Source: Syntrophobacterales bacterium
GTDB taxonomy: Bacteria > Desulfobacterota > Desulfobaccia > Desulfobaccales > 0-14-0-80-60-11
Assembly: GCA_020052215.1 (NCBI GenBank)
Contig: JAGVPN010000165.1
Coordinates: 1 to 6,487, forward strand
Direction: 5' to 3'
DNA: 6,487 nucleotides
Both the position numbers and the translations under genes were made by a program. Each line of letters opens with the position of its first letter. The first letter of the stretch is position 1. Positions 1-4,750 of this stretch are shown here, in pieces. The notes under the pieces were generated by a model. It saw nothing but the letters and a program-made list of their open reading frames with translations, ran no database searches and had not been told where the DNA came from.

Positions 1-275
1 AAGTTCCGGGCCACGATGGTCTCGGCGGTGGCGCCGCACAGGCCCGTGCGCTGCTTCTTCTCTTCGCTGGTCTCCCCTTCCTTCTTCTTGGGGGGCGGCA
101 CCCGGCAGGGACCCTGGGAGCAGATGCGGCAGCAGGCGCCTTCGGCGCCGATGGGGCAGGGCTTCATAGCCGCGGCCCGGTCCCAAATGGTCTCGACCCC
201 GTCCGCCTTGGCCTTCTTCAGCATCTGTTGGGTCGCGGGGTCAATAGATAGTTTTTCCAAATCTAACTCAGCCAT
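1..275 (-). CDS. cooS: Anaerobic Ni-Fe CO dehydrogenase catalytic subunit, N-terminal 91 codons (partial, leaves window)
   Basis: Catalytic subunit (CooS/AcsA) of the nickel CO dehydrogenase, which interconverts CO and CO2 and, within the CODH/acetyl-CoA synthase complex, supplies CO for acetyl-CoA synthesis or removes it during acetate oxidation. Only the N-terminus is present. It carries the family's cluster-binding pattern: Cys40 and Cys48 (inter-subunit D-cluster), then Cys49, Cys52, Cys57 and Cys80 (B-cluster), with CCRIC and GPCR motifs, followed by GLCGATAETIVARN. The stretch between Cys57 and Cys80 is Lys/Glu-rich and about nine residues longer than in the Carboxydothermus and Rhodospirillum enzymes as I recall them. 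The ATG at 275 is chosen because GGAGGAGA (281-288) lies 5 nt upstream. An in-frame ATG at 317 would add 14 residues but has only a G-run 2 nt away. It is third in a minus-strand cluster after cooC and acsD, 158 nt from acsD. Family assignment is secure; CooS versus AcsA naming depends on the missing part. Confidence 0.95.
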   Translation of the reverse strand, partial: MAELDLEKLSIDPATQQMLKKAKADGVETIWDRAAAMKPCPIGAEGACCRICSQGPCRVPPPKKKEGETSEEKKQRTGLCGATAETIVARN

Positions 276-280
276 TAATT

Positions 281-288
281 TCTCCTCC
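281..288 (-). promoter_or_regulatory. Ribosome binding site of cooS
   Basis: GGAGGAGA on the minus strand, 5 nt before the ATG at 275. It decides between this start and the in-frame ATG 14 codons upstream. Confidence 0.8.
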
Positions 289-433
289 AGTTTCTCACTT
301 TTAGGGATGACCTTCATGGCCCCCCTTTGGAAACAGAGCCCCATACCCGGTAGTTACACATGTACTGCGATTGGCTGAAGAGGGGCTGAGCTCTGGGAAA
401 GATGGTAAGTCTAATCCAGGTTGCGGCGGCGCC

Positions 434-1378
434 TCAGCCCGCCAGTTCCTGGATGATGGTTTTCACCAGTTTCACCGATTCCGGATGGCGCATGATGAGC
501 AGATCGCCCCCGGCCAGGAGCAGGTCCACGGCAGTGATGGCCTCCATCAGGATGCCCCGTTTGGTCTGGTCGCCCAGTTGCGGCGCTTCTTCGTTGGTTT
601 GCCTGCACTCCTTCACCTTCCACACTTCTTGGCCGACATAGTTGAGGATGGGGAGTTGCAGCTTGTCGTCTTCCTGGGTGAGGGCGGCCATGCGGTCCCG
701 TTCCATGACGGAATAGGTATATTCCATACCGTAGCCCAGGCCGCCGGTGGTGGGATCCACCAGGATGTGGCTGTCTTTAACGCCCAACTGGCCCAGAAGG
801 ATGTTCAATTGCTTGGCCAGGTTGACGTCGATGGGGGAGTTGGCTGAAACCGAGTGGTTGTAAGCCAGGGCCGCAGCGCCGATCTTCTTGTAGTTCTTGT
901 CCTGCACCGGGCCCAGGGTGATGCTCTTGTCGGCGCAGGCCTCGGCCACGGCGGGCAGCACTTCCGCGTCTTTCTCCACGTTGCTGGTGCCGTAAACAAT
1001 CAACGGCACGTCAATGGCGGCCAACACCTTCTTGGCCGTGGCCGCAGCCGCTTCGGGGGTAGCGTTGTCGCCGTTGGGATCGGTACTCACCAGGATCAGG
1101 GCGATGGCTTCGGCGCCTGCCTTGATGCACTTCTGGGCCCAGGCTACGGGGTCCTTGGCCACATCCTGGATGGCTGCATACGCCGGACCGGCCCAGTCCT
1201 CGCCCGGGTCCTTGTCCCATACTTCCATGGCAATCCGGGGCTTGTGGGGCATAACCCCTTCAAACACATAGAAGGGGTAGGAGGTTTCTCCTCCCAGAGT
1301 GATGGCTTTATCGCCTTTGCCGATGGTTACCGTCTTGATCGCGCCAGAATACTTCTGTTGGGGAATTTCAAATGCCAA
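434..1378 (-). CDS. acsD: Acetyl-CoA decarbonylase/synthase delta subunit (corrinoid iron-sulfur protein small subunit)
   Basis: Small subunit of the corrinoid iron-sulfur protein (CFeSP). With AcsC it forms a cytoplasmic heterodimer whose cobamide carries the methyl group between methyltetrahydrofolate methyltransferase and the acetyl-CoA synthase A-cluster. The 314 residues match the family length (about 310-325). Recognisable stretches run the whole length: YPFYVFEG and RIAMEVWD (about 36-55), VAWAQKCIKAGAEAIAL, VPLIVYG, VEKDAEVL, SPIDVNLAKQLNILL, DPTTGGLGYGMEYTYSVMER, and near the C-terminus TKRGILMEA and LLIMRHPESV. These resemble Moorella AcsD segment by segment, consistent with its TIM-barrel fold. 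The start is TTG at 1378, supported by AAGGAGGG (1386-1393) 7 nt upstream and by alignment to the family N-terminus. It sits between cooC and cooS in the same direction with gaps of about 150 nt on both sides, and has its own promoter candidate. The partner acsC is not in the window. Confidence 0.95.
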   Translation of the reverse strand: MAFEIPQQKYSGAIKTVTIGKGDKAITLGGETSYPFYVFEGVMPHKPRIAMEVWDKDPGEDWAGPAYAAIQDVAKDPVAWAQKCIKAGAEAIALILVSTDPNGDNATPEAAAATAKKVLAAIDVPLIVYGTSNVEKDAEVLPAVAEACADKSITLGPVQDKNYKKIGAAALAYNHSVSANSPIDVNLAKQLNILLGQLGVKDSHILVDPTTGGLGYGMEYTYSVMERDRMAALTQEDDKLQLPILNYVGQEVWKVKECRQTNEEAPQLGDQTKRGILMEAITAVDLLLAGGDLLIMRHPESVKLVKTIIQELAG

Positions 1379-1385
1379 GGTAGTT

Positions 1386-1393
1386 CCCTCCTT
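1386..1393 (-). promoter_or_regulatory. Ribosome binding site supporting the TTG start of acsD
   Basis: AAGGAGGG on the minus strand, 7 nt before the TTG at 1378. This near-perfect Shine-Dalgarno is the reason for accepting a rare TTG start. Confidence 0.8.
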
Positions 1394-1457
1394 AATTTTT
1401 CCGGAATTGCCGGGATCTTATCTTTATTGTTAAAACTGCGGAGGTATAAACATTGTG

Positions 1458-1487
1458 AAAATAATAATTTATTAGGCAACCTGTCAA
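1458..1487 (-). promoter_or_regulatory. Candidate sigma70 promoter of acsD
   Basis: On the minus strand a perfect -35 box TTGACA (1482-1487) is followed after 18 nt by TATTTT (1458-1463); an overlapping TATTAT (1461-1466) gives a 15-nt spacer. The region is markedly AT-rich compared with the flanking genes. It would start acsD mRNA about 70 nt upstream of the TTG, so acsD-cooS could be expressed apart from cooC. Plausible by sequence only. Confidence 0.5.
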
Positions 1488-1525
1488 GCAAAAAATCACG
1501 CTCCCGGGGTTTCCAGGTAATGAAC

Positions 1526-2275
1526 TTAGGTAAACAACCGGTCGAAGATGGCGTAAGCTCCTTTTAATGCTGGGGAATCGGCTGGCAGGGTAAAAGTAGG
1601 ACGGCCCTGGCTATCGAACTCGGCCACCTGGGGATCCTCGGGGATCAAGCCGGCCAGTTCGAGGCCCTGGGTGGCGATTTCCTCCGTGGTTCTGGGGCTC
1701 AAACCGTTGGTCACCCGGTTGACGATGAGGACGGGACGGCCCACCACCACCTTCAGGGCCTGGGCCAGGTCCTTGAGACGCCGGGCTGCCTGGATCCCCC
1801 GCCAGGAGGGGTCGCTCACCAGCACCAGGAGATCCACCGCATTGGTGGTGAGGCGGCTCATGTGCTCCATGCCCGCTTCGTTGTCCATCAGAACGTAGGG
1901 ATAATTTTTCCCCAGGACCTCCATGAAGCGGGCCACCAGGTGGTTGGCGGCGCAGTAACATCCCGGCCCTTCGGGCTGGCCCATGGCGATGAGGTCGAAG
2001 CCGTCGGCCTCCACCAGGCATTGGTTGATGCGCATCTCGATGAGCTGGTCTTTGGTCATGTCCACCATGCCGCCGCTTTTTTTCATCTCTTCCCGGGCCG
2101 CGCCCACGGAGCTATCCACCTCAAGCCCCAGAACTTCATTGAGATTGCTATTGGCGTCGGCGTCCACCGCCAGCACCGGTTTTTTGCCGTGTTCCACCAG
2201 ATAGCGCAACAGCATACCGGCCACGGTAGTCTTGCCGGTACCGCCTTTGCCGGCCATGGCGATGAGAAAACTCAC
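1526..2275 (-). CDS. cooC: CooC-type ATPase, CO dehydrogenase nickel-insertion accessory protein
   Basis: MinD/ParA-class P-loop ATPase of the CooC/AcsF group, cytoplasmic maturation factors that use ATP in loading nickel into the C-cluster of CO dehydrogenase or into acetyl-CoA synthase. The 249 residues show a deviant Walker A, GKGGTGKTT (9-17) with signature Lys10 and Lys15, then DADANSNL (38-45) as switch region, DNEAG (131-135) as the Walker B/switch II position, and IVNRV (184-188). The GCYC motif with Cys106 and Cys108 is the CXC pair known in CooC to bind metal at the dimer interface, which separates it from ordinary ParA/MinD proteins. The start is GTG at 2275, with AAGGGAG (2284-2290) 8 nt upstream and MSFLIAMAGKGG matching the family. 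First gene of the minus-strand CODH cluster, with its own promoter and a CRP-type palindrome upstream. Whether it serves CODH (CooC) or ACS (AcsF) cannot be decided here. Confidence 0.92.
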   Translation of the reverse strand: MSFLIAMAGKGGTGKTTVAGMLLRYLVEHGKKPVLAVDADANSNLNEVLGLEVDSSVGAAREEMKKSGGMVDMTKDQLIEMRINQCLVEADGFDLIAMGQPEGPGCYCAANHLVARFMEVLGKNYPYVLMDNEAGMEHMSRLTTNAVDLLVLVSDPSWRGIQAARRLKDLAQALKVVVGRPVLIVNRVTNGLSPRTTEEIATQGLELAGLIPEDPQVAEFDSQGRPTFTLPADSPALKGAYAIFDRLFT

Positions 2276-2292
2276 GATTAGATCTCCCTTGC

Positions 2293-2308
2293 TGTGAAAG
2301 TATTCACA
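2293..2308. promoter_or_regulatory. CRP/FNR-family-type operator at the cooC promoter
   Basis: TGTGAAAGTATTCACA is a perfect dyad: six-base arms TGTGAA/TTCACA around AGTA. It fits the CRP-class consensus TGTGA-N6-TCACA exactly. It lies just downstream of the cooC -10 box, over the predicted transcription start, a position usual for repression. Regulators of this family linked to anaerobic life include HcpR-like proteins and the CO sensor CooA; which one binds, if any, is not shown. Confidence 0.5.
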
Positions 2309-2311
2309 TAT

Positions 2312-2340
2312 ATTATAAGAAGAAAGAACGAAAACGTAAA
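2312..2340 (-). promoter_or_regulatory. Sigma70 promoter of cooC
   Basis: Minus strand: perfect -10 TATAAT (2312-2317), a 17-nt spacer, and -35 TTTACG (2335-2340). Transcription would begin near 2305, about 30 nt before the GTG start and Shine-Dalgarno. It is probably the main promoter of the CODH cluster. Confidence 0.6.
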
Positions 2341-2382
2341 GCTCTTTGTGCCATAACTCTGGTCCGAAAAGTTCCTCAAATC

Positions 2383-2454
2383 GGTGGCGCAGGCTTTCCA
2401 GCCTGTGCCAAAGTGGCAGGTTTGTTCTGCACAGCCTGGAAAGGCTGTGCCACC
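2383..2454. repeat. REP-like inverted pair of palindromic hairpins
   Basis: Two 26-nt arms, 2383-2408 and 2429-2454, are inverted copies of each other with 23 of 26 positions identical, separated by 20 nt. Each arm is also a hairpin. The right one is GCACAGCCT-GGAA-AGGCTGTGC, a perfect nine-pair stem (2429-2450). The left one is an 11-position stem around TTCC (2385-2410) with one mismatch or wobble. This organisation is typical of REP/BIME-type extragenic palindromes mobilised by RAYT (TnpA-REP) transposases. The repeat number in this genome is unknown, so the class is inferred. Confidence 0.6.
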
Positions 2455-2582
2455 AGCCAATACCACCTTTTCATGTTTTATGGGTGGGCCAAAGGCCCAT
2501 GAATGACTGTTCCCCGGCGGTGGGCAAGTCAAGGGAATTTTGGGAAATGGGAACGATCGAAGGGCTTCACCGGACAAAATAC

Positions 2583-2612
2583 TTGCGCGGCTGGGGGGAA
2601 AATCATTATAAT
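2583..2612 (+). promoter_or_regulatory. Promoter of tRNA-Gln
   Basis: TATAAT (2607-2612) preceded after 18 nt by TTGCGC (2583-2588). The transcript would start near 2619, about 40 nt before the tRNA, and its leader contains a small hairpin GCGCC-AAGC-GGCGC (2627-2640). Confidence 0.5.
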
Positions 2613-2660
2613 TTTAACAGATAGGAGCGCCAAGCGGCGCACCCTTTGCCGGTCTCATAC

Positions 2661-2734
2661 TGGGGGATCGTCCAATGGCAGGACAGCGGCCTTTGGCGTC
2701 GCTGATCTAGGTTCGAATCCTAGTCCCCCAGCCA
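2661..2734 (+). tRNA. tRNA-Gln(UUG)
   Basis: A full 74-nt cloverleaf with encoded CCA. The acceptor stem TGGGGGA/TCCCCCA has seven pairs with discriminator G2731. The D arm is GTCC/GGAC (2670-2673, 2681-2684). The anticodon stem GCGGC/GTCGC (2686-2690, 2698-2702) includes one G-T pair and encloses loop CTTTGGC, so the anticodon is TTG at 2693-2695 and reads CAA/CAG. The variable loop is 4 nt, the T arm CTAGG/CCTAG with loop TTCGAAT. The UGGGG start and the unpaired-looking leader match bacterial tRNA-Gln. Position 37 is G, whereas A is usual in bacterial tRNA-Gln as far as I recall. Confidence 0.95.
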
Positions 2735-2753
2735 ACCACCTGCAGTGAACTCC

Positions 2754-2821
2754 TGGACCCCGGAGAAAGTTTATTCTCTCTAAAGCTGGCGCCTCCGGGT
2801 GTTGAGCAGGTCCAATTTTTT
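2754..2821 (+). terminator. Probable nested intrinsic terminator of the tRNA-Gln transcript
   Basis: The outer helix TGGACC/GGTCCA (2754-2759, 2809-2814) is followed by A and six T (2816-2821). The 5' strand continues into CCGGAG (2760-2765), pairing with CTCCGG (2793-2798), leaving a one-sided 10-nt bulge (2799-2808). The bulge makes it weaker than a standard terminator. Confidence 0.45.
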
Positions 2822-2824
2822 CCC

Positions 2825-2852
2825 TTGACAGCCTGAGTTAATTGCATATATA
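2825..2852 (+). promoter_or_regulatory. Sigma70 promoter of the cobalamin riboswitch operon
   Basis: Perfect -35 TTGACA (2825-2830), then TATATA (2847-2852) at a 16-nt spacing or TATATT (2849-2854) at 18 nt. Transcription would start near 2859, a few bases before the riboswitch P1 helix at 2867. Confidence 0.7.
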
Positions 2853-2866
2853 TTGGGGCCATCAAT

Positions 2867-3030
2867 ATTCGGGTACCCAGATAGGGTATAATAGGGAAGC
2901 CGGTGGAAAACCGGCGCGGTCCCGCCGCTGTAACCGGGGACGAAACCTGTAGAAAGCCACTTTCTCACTGAAGTGAGATGGGAAGGCGCAGGGAGTAGGA
3001 AGATCCGGGAGTCAGAAGACCTGCCCGAAT
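2867..3030 (+). ncRNA. Cobalamin (B12) riboswitch aptamer
   Basis: A cis-acting mRNA leader that binds a cobalamin and lowers expression of the genes behind it. Conserved parts appear in order: P1 helix ATTCGGG/CCCGAAT (2867-2873, 3024-3030), AATAGGGAA core (2890-2898), helix GCCGGT/ACCGGC (2899-2904, 2910-2915), GCGGTCCCGCCGCTGTAA (2916-2933), a variable-length hairpin around TTTCTCACTGAAGTGAGA, GGGAAGGC, then GATCCGGGAGTC and the B12-box form GTCAGAAGACCTGCC (3011-3025). Loop bases CCGCT (2925-2929) can pair with AGCGG (3056-3060) downstream, as in the L5-L13 kissing interaction of known B12 riboswitches; that pairing is inferred. It precedes a cobaltochelatase gene, which fits the family's usual targets. 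Confidence 0.95.
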
Positions 3031-3036
3031 GAAGGC

Positions 3037-3131
3037 TTGAGCCCCTACGAGGCATAGCGGGCGAGAAGCTCAAATAAGGATCAAGAAGCTGGGTGCAATC
3101 CTTAAGTCTCCGTGACTTAAGGATTTTTTTT
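3037..3131 (+). terminator. Riboswitch expression platform: antiterminator and strong intrinsic terminator
   Basis: A perfect 12-pair stem, AATCCTTAAGTC (3097-3108) with GACTTAAGGATT (3114-3125) around TCCGT, runs into eight T (3124-3131). TAAGGAT at 3075-3081 duplicates part of the 3' arm and can pair with ATCCTTA (3098-3104), so it may form an exclusive antiterminator helix. Just before it, TTGAGC/GCTCAA (3037-3042, 3068-3073) closes a hairpin holding AGCGG, the candidate kissing-loop partner of the aptamer. The arrangement indicates transcriptional control, with B12 expected to favour termination before the chelatase start at 3162. Confidence 0.85.
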
Positions 3132-3161
3132 GTGGCAATCAACCGCAACAAGGAGGAAGAC

Positions 3162-4034
3162 ATGGTAAAGCGGATCAGATTTGGTTGGTTATCTTTGGCA
3201 CTTATTCTCTCCATGATAAGCGCCCCCTGGACCCTGAACGCCGCCTCAACGGCAAAACCCGCCATCGTTTTGGCGGCCTTTGGCACCACCACCGCAGCCT
3301 TTGACACTTACAACCATTTTGAAACAAAAGTCAAAGAGCGCTTTCCTGGCTATGAAATCCGCTGGGCCTTCACTTCCCATAAAGTCCGGCACAAAGTAGC
3401 CAAGGAAAAGGGGAAGAAGCTCAATGACTTGGCTACGACGTTGCGAGAATTGAAAGCGGCCGGATATACCCGGCTGGCCATCCAGTCCCTCCATATTGTG
3501 CCGGGGGAGGAGTGGGAAAAGAAAGTCGTGGAGGAAAGCCAAAAAATCCCCGGGTTGAAAGTCGCCTTGGGAAAACCGCTGCTGAGCAGCCCCAAGGATC
3601 AGGAGCGAGTCCTCCAGACCGTGGCCCAGACCTTTCCCAAGGATTTAAAGGATACCGCGGTGGTTCTGATGGCCCATGGCAGCCCCAGCCCCGAAGGGAC
3701 CGCCGCCTATCTGGCCTTCAACCAACTGTTGCGCTCCCGTTACCCCCACCAAAATGTCTTTTTGGGCGCCGTGGAAGGCAAACCCACCAAGGAAGAGGCC
3801 TTTGAGGCCGTCAAGCAAGCCCATCCCGCCTCCGTGGTCCTGATGCCCTTCATGTTTGTGGCCGGTGAACATGTGGCCAAGGATATGTTGGGCGATGATC
3901 CGGAAAGCTGGAAATCCGAGCTTCTGAAACAAAAAGCCTATCGCATCGAGGGGGTCACCAAAGGGCTGGGTTATCAGGATGGGATAATCGCGATCTATTT
4001 GGACCATCTGGCCCAGGCCTTGAAGAGCTTCTAG
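3162..4034 (+). CDS. cbiK: Periplasmic CbiK-type sirohydrochlorin cobaltochelatase
   Basis: Class II chelatase of the CbiK family, which inserts Co2+ into sirohydrochlorin without ATP at the cobalt-early step of anaerobic cobamide synthesis. The 290 residues begin with a signal peptide: MVKRIR, a hydrophobic stretch 8-26, and a likely cleavage near Ala27/Ala28. This makes it like the exported CbiK(P) of Desulfovibrio vulgaris, a haem-binding tetramer. The mature part has two ferredoxin-like chelatase halves. Motifs are LAAFGTT (38-44), QSLHIVPGEEW (108-118), VLMAHGS (168-174) and MPFMFVAGEH (228-237), continuing with KDMLGDDPESWKS. His172 and His237 match the two metal-binding histidines by motif, and His111 is a further conserved one. 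The start is ATG 3162, after AAGGAGGA. A longer frame from 3093 would begin inside the terminator hairpin. It is controlled by the upstream B12 riboswitch and followed after 63 nt by an 85-aa gene. Since cobamide synthesis is cytoplasmic, an exported copy may act in metal or haem handling instead. Confidence 0.9.
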   Translation: MVKRIRFGWLSLALILSMISAPWTLNAASTAKPAIVLAAFGTTTAAFDTYNHFETKVKERFPGYEIRWAFTSHKVRHKVAKEKGKKLNDLATTLRELKAAGYTRLAIQSLHIVPGEEWEKKVVEESQKIPGLKVALGKPLLSSPKDQERVLQTVAQTFPKDLKDTAVVLMAHGSPSPEGTAAYLAFNQLLRSRYPHQNVFLGAVEGKPTKEEAFEAVKQAHPASVVLMPFMFVAGEHVAKDMLGDDPESWKSELLKQKAYRIEGVTKGLGYQDGIIAIYLDHLAQALKSF

Positions 4035-4097
4035 GGCAAGTCGTTCCCATCTTCAGGGCGCAAAAAAACTTAAGGACGAAACATCAAGGAGGATTTT

Positions 4098-4355
4098 ATG
4101 AAGAGCGGGCTGATCGTGTATCTAACCGGCGGGGCGGAGTTGCCGGAAGGCTTCGACCTGTTAAGCCATTGCCGGGAAATGGGCTTCACCGCCGACCGGG
4201 TGGAACTGGTGGGCTCCAGGCAAGGATTTTATGAAGTGAATGACGCCTGGCACTACCTGTTTACCAAGGGGTATGGAGATATTAAACTTCTGGTGGCCCA
4301 GGCGGATCAAAACTGCTTGCAGCCGGTTCACCCCCCAGTCCGGCTGAGCGGTTAA
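4098..4355 (+). CDS. Small protein of unknown function downstream of cbiK
   Basis: I do not recognise this 85-residue protein. It begins with a beta-strand-like MKSGLIVYLTGG, has a central DRVELVGSRQGFYEVNDAWHY stretch and a further strand-like DIKLLVAQAD, then a Pro-rich tail. This suggests a small alpha/beta cytoplasmic domain. It has no signal peptide or membrane segment, and only two cysteines (27 and 73), not in a metal motif. The start is ATG 4098 with AAGGAGG (4086-4092) 5 nt upstream, a strong translation signal that argues the gene is real. It lies 63 nt after cbiK with no obvious terminator between, so it is probably cotranscribed under the B12 riboswitch and may serve cobalt, cobamide or tetrapyrrole handling. 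That role rests on position only. Confidence 0.75.
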   Translation: MKSGLIVYLTGGAELPEGFDLLSHCREMGFTADRVELVGSRQGFYEVNDAWHYLFTKGYGDIKLLVAQADQNCLQPVHPPVRLSG

Positions 4356-4483
4356 AGTAACCTCTGGAATAAAGAGGGGCCGACATCGTGAGTCGAATAA
4401 ATCTACTATGAGGTTTCTTGACCGGGAAGCTGGCTCCAGGGTTTGAGACCGTCAGATAGATTTTTAGCCGGACAAGAAAAATG

Positions 4484-4512
4484 TTGACAACACCTTTATC
4501 TTGCCATAGTAT
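4484..4512 (+). promoter_or_regulatory. Strong sigma70 promoter
   Basis: TTGACA (4484-4489), exactly 17 nt, TAGTAT (4507-4512): a perfect -35, optimal spacing and a five-of-six -10. Transcription would start near 4519, just before the 4521 hairpin. Confidence 0.7.
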
Positions 4513-4518
4513 CGGGAA

Positions 4519-4619
4519 AATTCCGGGCATGAAGCCCGGAACGCCGTACCCTAATTACCTTGAATTGAAAGCCACGAAGGCTTGGGCGCTTGAGGCGCTG
4601 AGTTTTCGTGGCTTTTTTG
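4519..4619 (+). ncRNA. Candidate short RNA or attenuated leader, about 100 nt
   Basis: Bounded by the promoter at 4484-4512 and the terminator at 4568-4618. The predicted RNA starts with a perfect eight-pair hairpin TTCCGGGC-ATGAA-GCCCGGAA (4521-4541), has a 26-nt single-stranded-looking linker, then the terminator hairpin. No open reading frame of note. It could be a free sRNA or the attenuated leader of the gene at 4751. I do not match it to a known riboswitch class. Confidence 0.4.
4568..4618 (+). terminator. Intrinsic terminator before the outer-membrane protein gene
   Basis: AAAGCCACGAA (4568-4578) pairs perfectly with TTCGTGGCTTT (4605-4615), 11 pairs. The inside extends it with G-T and GCGC/GCGC pairs around TTGAG. 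Six T (4613-4618) follow the GC-rich arm. The flanking A's and T's could make it work in both directions. Confidence 0.75.
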
Positions 4620-4622
4620 TTT

Positions 4623-4654
4623 CCCGGGTCAAGGCTTGAGCCCTGGCGAGGCAT
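4623..4654 (+). repeat. 32-nt block shared with the B12 riboswitch tail (copy at 3024-3055)
   Basis: This block and 3024-3055 agree at 26 of 32 positions without gaps. AAGGCTTGAGCCC is shared exactly, then three differences, then CGAGGCAT; CCCG at the front also matches. In the first copy the block covers the 3' strand of P1 and the start of the expression platform. Similarity stops on both sides. Confidence 0.6.
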
Positions 4655-4750
4655 TCTTCTTCCCGGCATGGCGCCGATTATGGCGGCTTGAAGGCCTCAG
4701 GGATGCCCTCAATTATCTTAAATTTGGAGTATGGATTAGGAGAAAACGAT

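Larger units (their letters stand above)
2276..2660. other. Gene-free region between cooC and tRNA-Gln
   Basis: About 385 bases without a credible gene. It holds the cooC promoter, operator and Shine-Dalgarno at the left, an inverted pair of hairpins (2383-2454) in the centre, and the tRNA promoter at the right. The 2455-2580 segment shows nothing I can name. An open reading frame of 99 codons on the minus strand spans the hairpins but looks accidental. Confidence 0.6.
4356..4750. other. Gene-free regulatory region before the outer-membrane protein gene
   Basis: 395 bases with no credible gene. The first 125 show only weak dyads, such as CCTCT/AGAGG near 4361-4377, without a T-run. Then follow a sigma70 promoter (4484-4512), a perfect hairpin (4521-4541), an intrinsic terminator (4568-4618), a block related to the B12 riboswitch tail (4623-4654) and a Shine-Dalgarno (4738-4742). 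Confidence 0.6.

Noticed and set aside
276..317. Extension of cooS by 14 codons to an in-frame ATG at 317
   Set aside because: The upstream ATG has only a G-run 2 nt away, while GGAGGAGA is ideally placed for the ATG at 275, and family N-termini fit the shorter form. Not fully excluded.
371..847. 158-codon plus-strand frame opposite acsD
   Set aside because: It is a shadow of the well-supported acsD gene and has no homology-like features.
2278..2577. 99-codon open frame on the minus strand between cooC and the tRNA
   Set aside because: It runs through the REP-like hairpins and the cooC promoter, has no convincing Shine-Dalgarno, and its translation has no domain-like character.
3093..3161. 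Extension of the cbiK frame upstream to 3093
   Set aside because: It would translate the terminator hairpin and T-run. The Shine-Dalgarno and signal peptide both point to ATG 3162.
4541..4551. CGCCGTACCC resembles part of the guanidine-III (mini-ykkC relative) riboswitch
   Set aside because: The other conserved half with its pseudoknot partner (GGACAAGACGGCGC-like) is missing, so a ten-base match is not enough.
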